From assembly GCF_014651075.1 (NCBI RefSeq), contig NZ_BMWE01000010.1:186001-250000 (forward strand): DNA of 64,000 bases. Direction: 5' to 3'. Made by a program: the position numbers and the translations under genes. This stretch comes from Streptomyces djakartensis (GTDB lineage: Bacteria; Actinomycetota; Actinomycetes; Streptomycetales; Streptomycetaceae). How positions within the stretch are numbered: the stretch's first letter is position 1; every line of letters begins with the position of its first letter. Below, piece by piece: positions 19,147-27,400 of the stretch. The notes below the pieces were generated by a model. That model did not search any database. It was not told where the DNA came from and saw only the letters and a program-made list of their open reading frames with translations.

Positions 19147-19440
19147 TCGCGGGGTGCCCACCGTCTCACGGAACGTGATCGGGGTCCGGCCGGTGGGGTG
19201 GTTGGTGGAAGTACCTGTGCGGTAGTGGAAGTACCTGCTGAAGTGGTTCGCGCCGGAGAAGCCGAGGCGGCCGGCGATGCGGGCGGCGCTCCGGTCGCTG
19301 TCGGCCAGGAGGCGCTTGGCCTCCTGGCCGGCGCGGCGGTCGATGAATTCCTTCGGCGCCGATACCGGCGGCGGCGAGCGTCGCGCGGGAGAGGGTGCGG
19401 GCCGAGCAGCCCAGCGGGAACGTCCTTCCGGCTCGTCCCG
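19147..19440 (-). pseudogene. Remnant of an AraC-family regulator
   Basis: Reading from 19440 down, one frame gives A-R-T-L-S-R-A-T-L-A-A. After a frame change near 19350 the other gives E-F-I-D-R-R, then E-A-K-R-L-L-A-D-S, then I-A-G-R-L-G-F-S, then N-H-F-S-R-Y-F, ending T-F-R-E-T-V. This is the C-terminal double helix-turn-helix of an AraC/XylS protein. The N-terminal sensor domain is absent, a frameshift splits the first helix-turn-helix, and a 20-bp duplication inserts extra residues after Y-R-T-G-T. Confidence 0.65.
19205..19237. repeat. Short direct duplication inside the AraC remnant
   Basis: GTGGAAGTACCTG occurs at 19205-19217 and 19225-19237, a period of 20 bp. The duplicated unit disrupts the conserved C-terminal AraC motif, consistent with slippage after loss of function. 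Confidence 0.7.
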
Positions 19441-19494
19441 CCCACCTCCGGGAACGACAACACCGTGTTCTGAGCGGGAGCGCGGAACGAGCCG

Positions 19495-20058
19495 CTAGCG
19501 CGCCACGCGGTAGCGGAGGTAGACGACTCCCGAGTTGAAGGTGCGGGTCTCGACGAGTTCGAGATCCACCCGGCGCTCGCGGTGGGGAAAGTACGGGATG
19601 CCGCCGCCGACGAGCACCGGGTGGACCATGACCCGGTACTCGTCGATCAGGCCCGACGCGGCCGCCTCGGCGGCGAGGGTAGCGCCGCCGATCGCGATGT
19701 CGCCCTCCCCCGGCTCGGCTCGCAACCGCTCGATCTCCTCCGCGAGGCCGCCGGAGGCCAGACGGGCATGACCCCGCACCGCCGACAGCGTGGTCGAGAA
19801 GACCACCTTCGGGAGCGGCTTCCACAGCGCTGCCCACTCGAGCTCCGCGTCGTCGAGCGATTGATCCTGCTCGGCGGTCTCCCAGTACAGCATCGTCTCG
19901 TACAGCCGCCGGCCCAGCAGGTGGACACCGACCCCTCGGATCTCGTCGATCCAGAAGCGGAAGACGTCCTCGTCGGGCACCGTCCAGCCGAAGTCGCCGT
20001 CCGGCCCGACGATGTAGCCGTCGAGCGAGACGCCCATCGAATAGGTCACGCTGCGCAT
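19495..20058 (-). CDS. RibD C-terminal/dihydrofolate reductase-like protein
   Basis: Protein of 187 residues with the fold of the RibD reductase domain. Visible motifs are S-L-D-G-Y-I near 11-16, L-L-G-R-R-L-Y-E near 47-54, I-G-G-A-T-L near 121-126 and H-P-V-L-V-G-G-G near 145-152, the last two forming the NADPH site. Standalone members are NADPH-dependent reductases of unknown substrate rather than riboflavin enzymes. GAGGAGGG precedes the ATG at 20058. Confidence 0.85.
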   Translation of the reverse strand: MRSVTYSMGVSLDGYIVGPDGDFGWTVPDEDVFRFWIDEIRGVGVHLLGRRLYETMLYWETAEQDQSLDDAELEWAALWKPLPKVVFSTTLSAVRGHARLASGGLAEEIERLRAEPGEGDIAIGGATLAAEAAASGLIDEYRVMVHPVLVGGGIPYFPHRERRVDLELVETRTFNSGVVYLRYRVAR

Positions 20059-20183
20059 CAGAAGCCCTCCTCGGTGACGAATCCGACAGTACGGGCACCG
20101 AAGCGCGGAGAGAGGGAGAAGCGCGGGCTTCCTTACCCCTGAAGTAATCGACGCTCCCGCCGTGTCACGGCAAGCTGGGCCTC

Positions 20184-20603
20184 ATGACGCAGACCACCAC
20201 CGCGGAAGCCACCCGCGCCACCGTTCAGAAGTTCCTCGAACTCCGGCTCGCCGGGGACACGGAGGGACTCACCGCGCTCTTCGCCGACGAAGTCGACTGG
20301 GTGCTCGCCGAGAACCCCGGGGTGCCGTGGATCCGGCCCCGGTCGACCGCCGCCGAATGCGCCGCGCAAGGCGCCGAGTTGATGCGGTACACGGTGCCGG
20401 AGGATGCCCGTGCGTCCGTCGACGCCTTCCTCGTCGACGGCGCTGACGCCGTCCTGATGGGGCACCTCTCGGGGACGGTACGGGCGACGGGGAAGTCCTT
20501 CGAGGGGCCGTTCGCGCTGCGGCTCACCGTCGAGGACGGGCGGATCACCCGGCACCACCTCTACGAGAACAGCCTGTCGATCGCCGAGGCCTGCGCCCCG
20601 TGA
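20184..20603 (+). CDS. SnoaL/NTF2-like small protein
   Basis: Protein of 139 residues with the cone-shaped NTF2-like fold: an N-terminal helix with K-F-L-E-L-R-L-A-G-D, then the F-A-D-E-V-D-W strand and a final beta sheet ending in H-H-L-Y-E-N-S-L. The fold is used by cyclases, isomerases and ligand-binding proteins, so no reaction can be assigned. It is divergent from the reductase-like gene and converges on the YqeB-like gene. Confidence 0.75.
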   Translation: MTQTTTAEATRATVQKFLELRLAGDTEGLTALFADEVDWVLAENPGVPWIRPRSTAAECAAQGAELMRYTVPEDARASVDAFLVDGADAVLMGHLSGTVRATGKSFEGPFALRLTVEDGRITRHHLYENSLSIAEACAP

Positions 20604-20630
20604 CCGCGCCCCGCTGACCGGGGCACGGTC
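20602..20630. terminator. Hairpin between convergent genes
   Basis: GACCGCGCCCC / GGGGCACGGTC arms pair with a single mismatch around a 7-nt loop, right at the end of the SnoaL-like gene. Confidence 0.6.
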
Positions 20631-20690
20631 GCGGGGACCCGCCCGGATTCCAGCCGCCGGTGCCGACCGCGCGGGCTCCGCGCCGGAACG

Positions 20691-21392
20691 TCAGTCCCGC
20701 CGCACCAGACGCCAGTACTGCCGCTTCTCCTCGTCCCGTACGACCACCCCGAGCCGCAGCAGCTCGCCCCGCAACTCCCGGGCGTCCGCGGCGTCGTCGT
20801 GTTTCCGGGCCCGTGCGCGTGCGCTCAGCAGGGCGTCAGCGCCCTCGGGCAGTCCGGGGGTGCCGGGGACCCAGCGGCGGAACTCGGCGCGGTACGGGTC
20901 CTCCTCCACCCACGCGTAGCCGTGCGCCTCCAGGGCCTCCGCGAGGCGCTGCCAGGGCAGGCCGCAGCGTTCCCTCGCCAGTTCCAGGCTGCCGGGCCCG
21001 AGCAGGACGAGGTGCTTGCCGTCCCGGAACAGCACGGAGATCTCCTCGCGGGCGAACTGCTGGGAACCGTCCCTGATGGTGAGGGTCACATGGGTGGCGG
21101 AAACGCCGACCGACAGCGAATCGTGCACCGCCGTGAAACCGAGCAACAGGCCGCCGAGGGCGCCCACGGCGACCGTGCCGAGGGTGAGGGCGGGTTCCGG
21201 GACCGACGTCAGCAGTTCGGCCGGCCCTTCGAGCGGCGCCCACGGCAGGGTGAGCAGCCAGCGGGCGAGGAGCGGCAGCAGCGCGCCGCCGACGGCACCA
21301 CAGGCCACGCAGAAGAGCACGATGGCCCACGCCGGTTCCGCGAGCTCTGTGGCCCGGTCCGTCGGCGGAGGCGGAACGGGCGTCTTCCCCAT
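20691..21392 (-). CDS. YqeB-like membrane protein
   Basis: Protein of 233 residues with two transmembrane segments (roughly residues 25-50 and 72-92) and a cytoplasmic C-terminal region (about 95-233) containing the E-D-P-Y-x-x-E-F-R-R-W-V-P-G-T-P-G-L-P motif. It resembles the YqeB family of Bacillus and actinobacteria, whose function is not established. The ATG at 21392 has AGGAAGG just upstream and is preferred over two earlier in-frame starts. Confidence 0.7.
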   Translation of the reverse strand: MGKTPVPPPPTDRATELAEPAWAIVLFCVACGAVGGALLPLLARWLLTLPWAPLEGPAELLTSVPEPALTLGTVAVGALGGLLLGFTAVHDSLSVGVSATHVTLTIRDGSQQFAREEISVLFRDGKHLVLLGPGSLELARERCGLPWQRLAEALEAHGYAWVEEDPYRAEFRRWVPGTPGLPEGADALLSARARARKHDDAADARELRGELLRLGVVVRDEEKRQYWRLVRRD

Positions 21393-21485
21393 GGGGACCT
21401 TCCTGGCTTCCTCCATGGCACGAGTCTCGGGAAGGGCCGTCCGCCCTGTCATCAGCCGTTGGTCTACAGGCCACCGACTTTGGTC

Positions 21486-21932
21486 TCAGGGATGCATCCG
21501 CGCCCCCTTCACCACCTTGTCCACCGCGTTCCTCGGGCCGTAGACCGCGAGGCCGGCCAGATCGAGCTCCGCCGTGGGCACCGCCCGTACGGCCGCGCGG
21601 TTGTCACGGTCGTTGCCCGTGGCGAACAGATCGGAGGTGAAGAGCGCGCGGGGCAGCGACCGGGACAGGGCGCGGGCGTGGGCCGTGGTCAGGGTCTCCT
21701 TCGCGGCCTCGAAGACCAGGACCGGCTGGCGGAACATCGGCAGGTAGGGCACGCCGTCCGCGTCCTCGTACGGTTCGCCGATCACCTCGGGGATCTGCGT
21801 TCCCAGGCCGCTGACCAGGAACGACGTCACGTTGAGGCGTTGCCAGGGCTCGAGGTCGTCGCGCAGCAGTACGGCGATCTTCGTGTCGAAGCGGATCGGT
21901 TCCGCCGCCGGCGGTTCGGTGTGCGTGTTCAT
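21486..21932 (-). CDS. DUF2000 family protein
   Basis: Protein of 148 residues resembling the DUF2000 family (peptidyl-tRNA hydrolase-like fold). It has the characteristic K-I-A-V-L-L-R-D-D-L near 18-27, a central G-V-P-Y-L-P-M-F-R-Q-P-V near 60-71 and a C-terminal G-P-R-N-A-V-D-K-V. No reaction is known. It is divergent from an AraC-type regulator with only 49 bp between starts, an arrangement that suggests the regulator controls it. Confidence 0.78.
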   Translation of the reverse strand: MNTHTEPPAAEPIRFDTKIAVLLRDDLEPWQRLNVTSFLVSGLGTQIPEVIGEPYEDADGVPYLPMFRQPVLVFEAAKETLTTAHARALSRSLPRALFTSDLFATGNDRDNRAAVRAVPTAELDLAGLAVYGPRNAVDKVVKGARMHP

Positions 21933-21981
21933 GATCCGAGCGTGCCCGGCAGCCCTCGCCGGGGTCTTGTACGTTCTTTGC

Positions 21982-22821
21982 ATGGCCTCACAGCCCGCCC
22001 GGGTCGTCTCCGCCTGGCGGCCCGCGGTCCCGGGTGTCGTCGAGGTCTTCCATGCCCGTTTCACCGGGTACGCGTATCCGATGCACGTCCACGAGGCCTG
22101 GACGCTGCTGATCGTCGACACCGGCGCCGTGCGGTACGACCTCGACCGGCATGAGCACGGCACCCCGCACGACACCGTGTCGCTGCTGCCGCCGCACGTG
22201 CCGCACAACGGCTCCCCCGTCACCCCGGAGGGCTTTGGCAAGCGGGTGCTGTATCTCGACGGGACGTATCTCGGTGACGAGCTGATCGGGGCCGCCGTCG
22301 ACCGGCCCGATCTGCGTGATCCGCTGCTGCGGCGGCGCGTGGGGCAGGTGCACCGCGCGCTGGTGCGGCCCGGTGAGGAGCTGGAGGCGGAGAGCAGGCT
22401 GTTGTTCGTCGGAGAGCGGTTGCGCGGGCATCTGCGGGGTGACTCCGTGGCCCCTCGGCCGGCCGATCCCGTACTCGCGCGCCGGTTGCGCGAGTTGCTG
22501 GACGAGCGGGTCGTCGAGGGTGTCGGGCTGCGGGAGGCGGCCGGACTCGTGGGAGCCCATCCCGCCCACCTGGTACGGGCGTTCAGTGCCGCGTACGGCA
22601 TCGCCCCGCACCAGTATCTGACGTCCCTGCGGGTGGGCCGCGCCCGGCGGCTGCTGCTGGACGGGCGGTCACCGAGCGAGGTGGCGGTGGCGACCGGGTT
22701 CTACGACCAGGCCCATCTCACCCGGCACTTCAGGAAGCTGGTGGGTGTGCCGCCAGGGCGTTACCGAGGGGCTTTCCGGGGCGGGCACAGTGAAAGGACC
22801 CCTGAGGGGGTGTCCCCCTAG
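21982..22821 (+). CDS. AraC-family transcriptional regulator
   Basis: Protein of 279 residues with an N-terminal cupin ligand-binding domain (H-x-H near 33-35, about residues 20-110) and a C-terminal AraC double helix-turn-helix (about 170-265). The latter has L-R-E-A-A-G-L-V-G and the A-x-x-x-G-F-Y-D-Q-A-H-L-T-R-H-F-R-K signature. It is divergent from the DUF2000 gene, its probable target, and its last 4 bp overlap the end of the convergent YbjN gene. Confidence 0.9.
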   Translation: MASQPARVVSAWRPAVPGVVEVFHARFTGYAYPMHVHEAWTLLIVDTGAVRYDLDRHEHGTPHDTVSLLPPHVPHNGSPVTPEGFGKRVLYLDGTYLGDELIGAAVDRPDLRDPLLRRRVGQVHRALVRPGEELEAESRLLFVGERLRGHLRGDSVAPRPADPVLARRLRELLDERVVEGVGLREAAGLVGAHPAHLVRAFSAAYGIAPHQYLTSLRVGRARRLLLDGRSPSEVAVATGFYDQAHLTRHFRKLVGVPPGRYRGAFRGGHSERTPEGVSP

Positions 22822-23336
22822 CGCTCCGGGCGTTGCGTCAGGTGGGCGAAGGCGTCCAGGTTGCGGGTGGACTCGCCCCGGGAGGTCCGCCACTCGTACT
22901 CCTTGCGGATCGCGGAGGCGAAGCCGAGTTCCAGGAGGGTGTTGAAGCTGCCGTCCGCGGCTTCCAGCACCTGGCCGAGCAGGCGGTCGATCTCGTCCGC
23001 GGTGACGGCGGACAGGGGAAGCCTGCTGGTGACGTAGACGTCGCCGTGCCGGTCGACGGCGTAACTCACGCCGTACAGCTTGAGGTTGCGCTCCAGGAGC
23101 CAGCGGTGGACGGCCTGCTCGTTCTCGTCGGGGTGGCGGATGACGAAGGCGTTCAGCGAGAGGGAGTGCCGGCCGACGATCAGGGAGACCGTCGTCTTGA
23201 GCTTGCGCGTGCCGGGCAGCTGCGCGACGTAGGCGCCGGGCTCCGGGCTCTCCCACTCCAGGTCCGCGTCCTTCAGCGCGCTTTCGATGACCTGTGCCGC
23301 CGTCTTTTCCGCTTCCGTCTTCGCCGCGTCACCCAT
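22818..23336 (-). CDS. YbjN domain-containing protein
   Basis: Protein of 172 residues with the YbjN fold (related to type III secretion chaperones): strands around P-G-A-Y-V-A-Q-L-P-G and S-L-N-A-F-V-I-R-H-P, with the helix E-Q-A-V-H-R-W-L-L-E-R-N. Its function in actinobacteria is unknown. The start overlaps the end of mshA by 8 bp, so it is translated from the same message. This mshA-YbjN pairing may indicate a link to thiol metabolism, but that is inference. Confidence 0.82.
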   Translation of the reverse strand: MGDAAKTEAEKTAAQVIESALKDADLEWESPEPGAYVAQLPGTRKLKTTVSLIVGRHSLSLNAFVIRHPDENEQAVHRWLLERNLKLYGVSYAVDRHGDVYVTSRLPLSAVTADEIDRLLGQVLEAADGSFNTLLELGFASAIRKEYEWRTSRGESTRNLDAFAHLTQRPER

Positions 23337-24666
23337 GGTGCGAGCGTACGCGACGGCGGTGCGCCTGCATCGCGGCCGTGTAGACGTCCGCCGTGGCGGC
23401 GGCCGCGGTGTCCCAGCCGAAGGACTGGGCGTGCCGGGCGGCCTGCGCGCCGAGCCGGGGCGACAGGTGCGGGTCGTCGGCGAAGCGGCCCAGCACCCGC
23501 GCGTAGTGGGCGGGGTCGTGGCCCTGCACGAGGAAGCCGGTGTGTCCGTCGCGCACGGCGACCGGCAGTCCGCCGACCGATGCCGCCAGCACCGGGGTGC
23601 CGGCCGCCTGTGCCTCTATGGCGACCAGGCCGAAGGACTCGCTGTAGGAGGGCATGACCAGGAGAGAGGCGGCGCGGAACCAGTCCGCGAGCTGGTCCTG
23701 GCCGACCGGCGGGTGGAACCGCACGACGTCCGCGATGCCGAGCCGGGCGGCCAGCTTCTGCAGGCCCTCGGGCTTGGCGAGGCCGCTGCCGCTGGGGCCG
23801 CCGACGACGGGGACGAGGATGCGCGAGCGCAGCTCGGGGCGCTCGTCGAGGAGGACGGCGACGGCCCGCAGCAGCACGTCCGGTGCCTTCAGGGGCTGGA
23901 TGCGGCCCGCGAAGAGCGGGATGAGGGCGTCCCCCGGCAGGCCGAGACGGGCCCGGGCGGCGGCGCGGCCGTCGGCGGGCGAGAAGCGGTCGAGGTTCAC
24001 GCCGGGGTGGACCACGGCGACCTTGTCGGTGTCGGCCGCGTAGTGCCGTACGAGTTCGTCGGCCTCTTCGGTGGTGTTGGCGATGAGGCGGTCGGCCGCG
24101 GCGACGATCTGGGTCTCGCCGATGACGCGGGCGGCCGGTTCGGGGGTGTCGCCGGCGGCCAGGTTGGCGTTCTTGACCTTGGCCATGGTGTGCATGGCGT
24201 GCACCAGGGGGACGCCCCAGCGCTGGGCGGCGAGCCAGCCGACGTGGCCGGAGAGCCAGTAGTGGGAGTGCACCAGGTCGTAGTGGCCGGGGCGGTGGCC
24301 CGCCCAGGCCTGCATGACGCCGTGCGTGAAGGCGCAGAGCTGGGCGGGGAGGTCCTCCTTGTTGAGGCCCTCGTAGGGTCCCGCGTCGATGTGCCGGACG
24401 AGGACGCCGGGGGCCAGTTCGACGGTGGGCGGAAGGGCGGCGGCGGTCGCGCGCGTGAAGATCTCGACCTCGACGTTGATCGCGGCGAGGCGCTGCGCGA
24501 GCTCCACGATGTAGACGTTCATGCCGCCGGCGTCTCCGGTGCCCGGCTGGTGGAGCGGCGAGGTGTGCACGGAGAGCATGGCCACCCGGCGGGGCCTGCG
24601 GTGCAGCCTCAGGCGCGCGGGAGCCGACGCGGAGCGCCGCCCGAGCCTGCCGATGTAGTGGCTCAC
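23329..24666 (-). CDS. mshA: D-inositol-3-phosphate glycosyltransferase MshA
   Basis: First enzyme of mycothiol synthesis: transfers GlcNAc from UDP-GlcNAc to 1L-inositol 1-phosphate. The 445-residue GT-B protein has the glycine-rich T-G-D-A-G-G-M-N-V-Y near 43-52, a substrate region H-S-H-Y-W-L-S-G, and the C-terminal G-R-I-Q-P-L-K and E-S-F-G-L-V-A-I-E-A motifs of GT4 retaining transferases. The GTG at 24666 has GAGGAGGAA immediately upstream. It is followed by the overlapping YbjN gene. Confidence 0.93.
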   Translation of the reverse strand: MSHYIGRLGRRSASAPARLRLHRRPRRVAMLSVHTSPLHQPGTGDAGGMNVYIVELAQRLAAINVEVEIFTRATAAALPPTVELAPGVLVRHIDAGPYEGLNKEDLPAQLCAFTHGVMQAWAGHRPGHYDLVHSHYWLSGHVGWLAAQRWGVPLVHAMHTMAKVKNANLAAGDTPEPAARVIGETQIVAAADRLIANTTEEADELVRHYAADTDKVAVVHPGVNLDRFSPADGRAAARARLGLPGDALIPLFAGRIQPLKAPDVLLRAVAVLLDERPELRSRILVPVVGGPSGSGLAKPEGLQKLAARLGIADVVRFHPPVGQDQLADWFRAASLLVMPSYSESFGLVAIEAQAAGTPVLAASVGGLPVAVRDGHTGFLVQGHDPAHYARVLGRFADDPHLSPRLGAQAARHAQSFGWDTAAAATADVYTAAMQAHRRRVRSHHG

Positions 24667-24877
24667 GTGGCGTTCCTCCTCGCTTCGGGCATGCCTTCCG
24701 CAGGGCGCACGTGCCCTCCAGGGGTGGAACACCGGAACGTGGCACTCCATTTCCCCCTTCGCGACTTTTACCGAATCATTACCGCCCCTCGCTCAGCCGT
24801 TCGATATGGGGAGACCTGCGGGCGCGGGCCGCGACGAGGCCGGGGAGGGGCGCCGCGGGCCGCCTACCCTCGTATCC

Positions 24878-25738
24878 ATGACATCCCGCGCAGCGCCCCT
24901 CCCCCGCTCCCGGCTTCGCCCGAGCGGGGCGGGCGCCGTCGTGGGAACGGTGACGCGCGGGACGACCAACCCCAACCGCCTGCGCCGTATGGACCGCTGG
25001 ATCGCGGCCACGCACGGCGCGGAGCTCCGCCGTGCCGCCGACCCCGTGGCGGTCGACCTCGGGTACGGCGCCGCGCCCTGGACCGCCGTGGAGCTGCTGC
25101 ACCGCCTCCGTACGGTCGCCTCGCGCGCGCGTGTGGTGGGCGTCGAGATCGAGCCGGCCCGGGTCGCCGCGGCGCTGCCGTACGAGCGGGCGGGGCTGGT
25201 CTTCCGGCACGGCGGTTTCGAGATCCCCATCCCGCAGCGCCCGCTGCTCGTCCGGGCGGCGAACGTGCTGCGGCAGTACGAGGAGGGCGCGGTCGCGGCG
25301 GTGTGGGAGCGGTTGTGCGCCCGGCTCGCACCGGCCGACCCGGCGACCGGCTCGCGCGGCGGGCTGCTGGTGGAGGGGACCTGCGACGAGATCGGCCGCC
25401 GGCACGTGTGGGTCGCGCTCGGCCCCGAGGGCCCGCGCACGGTCACCTTCGCGACCCGGCTCGGCTCCCTGGACCGCCCTTCGGACCTGGCCGAACGCCT
25501 GCCGAAGGCGCTGATCCACCGCAACGTCCCGGGCGAGCCGGTGCACGCCTTCCTGCGCGACTTCGACCGCGCCTGGGCCGCTGCCGCGCCCTACGCCTCC
25601 TACGGGGCCCGTCAGCGCTGGATCCGTGCGGTCCGGGACCTGACGGCCGACTGGCCGGTGACGGACGGGCCGGCGCGGTGGCGGCAGGGCGAAGTGACGG
25701 TGCGGTGGGAGGCACTGGCGCCGCGCGTCCGGCCCTGA
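24878..25738 (+). CDS. SAM-dependent methyltransferase-like protein
   Basis: Protein of 286 residues with a Rossmann methyltransferase core: V-D-L-G-Y-G-A-A-P near 55-63 acts as the SAM loop and V-G-V-E-I-E near 88-93 binds the ribose. The substrate is not known. The ATG at 24878 has no ribosome site; TACCCT at 24865-24870 could be a -10 element that gives a leaderless message. It is divergent from mshA. A run of 9-bp tandem repeats begins right after the stop codon. Confidence 0.72.
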   Translation: MTSRAAPLPRSRLRPSGAGAVVGTVTRGTTNPNRLRRMDRWIAATHGAELRRAADPVAVDLGYGAAPWTAVELLHRLRTVASRARVVGVEIEPARVAAALPYERAGLVFRHGGFEIPIPQRPLLVRAANVLRQYEEGAVAAVWERLCARLAPADPATGSRGGLLVEGTCDEIGRRHVWVALGPEGPRTVTFATRLGSLDRPSDLAERLPKALIHRNVPGEPVHAFLRDFDRAWAAAAPYASYGARQRWIRAVRDLTADWPVTDGPARWRQGEVTVRWEALAPRVRP

Positions 25739-25739
25739 C

Positions 25740-25775
25740 GGTACTGGCGGTACTGGCGGTACTGGCGGTACTGCC
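25740..25775. repeat. Tandem repeat of a 9-bp unit
   Basis: Three perfect GGTACTGGC units (25740-25766) and a fourth with one change (25767-25775), starting 2 bp after the methyltransferase stop codon. No function is visible; copy number may vary between strains. Confidence 0.85.
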
Positions 25776-25938
25776 GGCCCTGCAGTCCTGGACCCGCTGG
25801 GAACGATCTCTTTGAGTCGTTCGTCACACATGCGGGGAGATCGTCATGCCGGGGCATGCCGGTGCGCGGGCGACGGGAAGCACTACCTCTGTCGTTTCGC
25901 GCGCCGACGTGGCAGCATCCCTGGCGTGCCGGATGTTA

Positions 25939-25953
25939 CTGATGATTAATCAG
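25939..25953. promoter_or_regulatory. AT-rich palindrome upstream of the NlpC/P60 gene
   Basis: CTGATGATTAATCAG contains the perfect 10-bp palindrome TGATTAATCA (25943-25952), 15 bp before the start codon and next to GGTGGGGG. An operator or part of the promoter is likely. Confidence 0.45.
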
Positions 25954-25967
25954 GTGGGGGCTGAGAT

Positions 25968-27089
25968 ATGGGGACGGGCAAGCGCGGCCTGATCGTGACG
26001 GCCATGACGGTCGTCTGCGCGGTCACCCTGCTGGCCGCACCGGGCACGGCGTTCGCGAGTCCGAGCCCGAGCCCCACGCCACCCGCACCGAGCGCGGGCC
26101 CGGCACCCGCACCCGGCAAGGACCTCGAAGCCGTACGCCGGAAACTCGACCGGCTCTACCGCGCGGCGGCCCGCGCCACCGACGAGTACAACGCCGCCGA
26201 GGAGAAGGCCGACCGGCAGTCCGCCGAGGTCGCCGAACTGACCAGGAAGATCGCCAAGGGCAAGAAGCGCATGGCCGAACTGAAGGCCCGCGCGGGCGCC
26301 GCGGCCGCCGCCCAGTACCGCGGCGGCGGACTGCCGCCCGAGGCGCATCTGATGCTGAGCGACGACCCGCAGGAGTTCCTCGACGGAGCGGGCCGGGTGC
26401 GCCAGGGCCAGCACGCGGCCAAGGGCCTGCTCGGCGAACTGGCGCGCACGCAACAGGACTTGGAGCAGTACGCGAAGGACGCCTCCGCGCAGTGGAGGAA
26501 GCTGGAGGCGGGCCGCAAGGCCAAGGCCGCCGCACAGAAGAAGATCGAGAAACAGATCGCGCAGGCCGAGAAGCTCGAGTCCGAGCTGCGCGAAGAGGAG
26601 CAGGAGCGCCTCGCCGAGCTGGAGAAGGAGGCCGCGCACAAGGCGCAGACCGCCTGGCTCGGCTCCGGCATTCTCGACGAGATCACCTCAGAGGCGTCCG
26701 GGCAGGGCAAGAAGGCGGTCGCGTACGCCACGGCGCAGATCGGCAAGCCGTACCAGTGGGGCGCCGAGGGCCCGAAGACCTACGACTGCTCCGGGCTCAC
26801 CTCACAGGCCTGGATCTCCGCGGGGCGCGGCATCCCGCGCACCTCGCAGGAGCAGTGGAAGCGGCTGCGCCACATCGACGTCCGGGACATGCGTCCCGGC
26901 GACCTCGTCATCTACTTCGACGACGCCAGTCATGTCGCGATGTACGTGGGGGACGGGGCGATCGTGCACGCCCCACGCCCCGGGCGCACGGTGACACTCG
27001 CGGGGGCCGGTTCGATGCCCATCCTCGGGGTGGTGCGCCCGGACGCCGACGCCCGTGCCGACACCGGCGCCGGCACCGATCGCGGCTGA
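25968..27089 (+). CDS. Secreted NlpC/P60 peptidoglycan endopeptidase
   Basis: Extracellular cell-wall hydrolase of 373 residues. Parts in order: a signal peptide ending A-F-A-S (about 1-29), a Pro/Ser/Ala linker, a long coiled coil (about 50-225) rich in Lys, Glu and Ala, and the NlpC/P60 domain (about 240-360). The catalytic Cys274 lies in Y-D-C-S-G-L and His322 in S-H-V-A-M-Y-V-G. It resembles RipA/CwlO-type D,L-endopeptidases whose coiled coil controls activity. The ATG at 25968 follows GGTGGGGG. Confidence 0.92.
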   Translation: MGTGKRGLIVTAMTVVCAVTLLAAPGTAFASPSPSPTPPAPSAGPAPAPGKDLEAVRRKLDRLYRAAARATDEYNAAEEKADRQSAEVAELTRKIAKGKKRMAELKARAGAAAAAQYRGGGLPPEAHLMLSDDPQEFLDGAGRVRQGQHAAKGLLGELARTQQDLEQYAKDASAQWRKLEAGRKAKAAAQKKIEKQIAQAEKLESELREEEQERLAELEKEAAHKAQTAWLGSGILDEITSEASGQGKKAVAYATAQIGKPYQWGAEGPKTYDCSGLTSQAWISAGRGIPRTSQEQWKRLRHIDVRDMRPGDLVIYFDDASHVAMYVGDGAIVHAPRPGRTVTLAGAGSMPILGVVRPDADARADTGAGTDRG

Positions 27090-27400
27090 GCGGGCACCGG
27101 ATATCGGACAGCGCGTCATGACGCCCCGGGGCGGCGAGACTCGCCGGTGACCTGGACCACGTGACGCGTCCCACCCCGAACCCCCCGGCAAACCATGCGC
27201 GGGCGTGACGTTCGTCATCCCCGCGACATCCGGACCATGTCCAACTGGGGCACATATCGCGGCATATGACACTGGCTGGTGGCGCAGCGGCGTGGCTCAC
27301 ACCATTCCAATGCGGCGCCGACACCCGCTATGGTCCCCGTCGGTGGGTCGAGGTCCCTCGCCCCACCGTGCCCTCGGGGGGAGGGAAGGAACCCAAGACG
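27090..27400. other. 311-bp intergenic region
   Basis: Between two plus-strand genes. It holds the ribosome site GGGAGGGAAGGA for the next gene and an AT-richer stretch with CATATCGCGGCATATG (27252-27267) that could carry the promoter. No gene or confident promoter pair is seen. Confidence 0.4.

Noticed and set aside
25800..25967. ydaO-type c-di-AMP riboswitch upstream of the NlpC/P60 gene, as known for some actinobacterial cell-wall hydrolases
   Set aside because: The leader is short and the conserved riboswitch core could not be recognised; only a palindrome and a ribosome site are visible.
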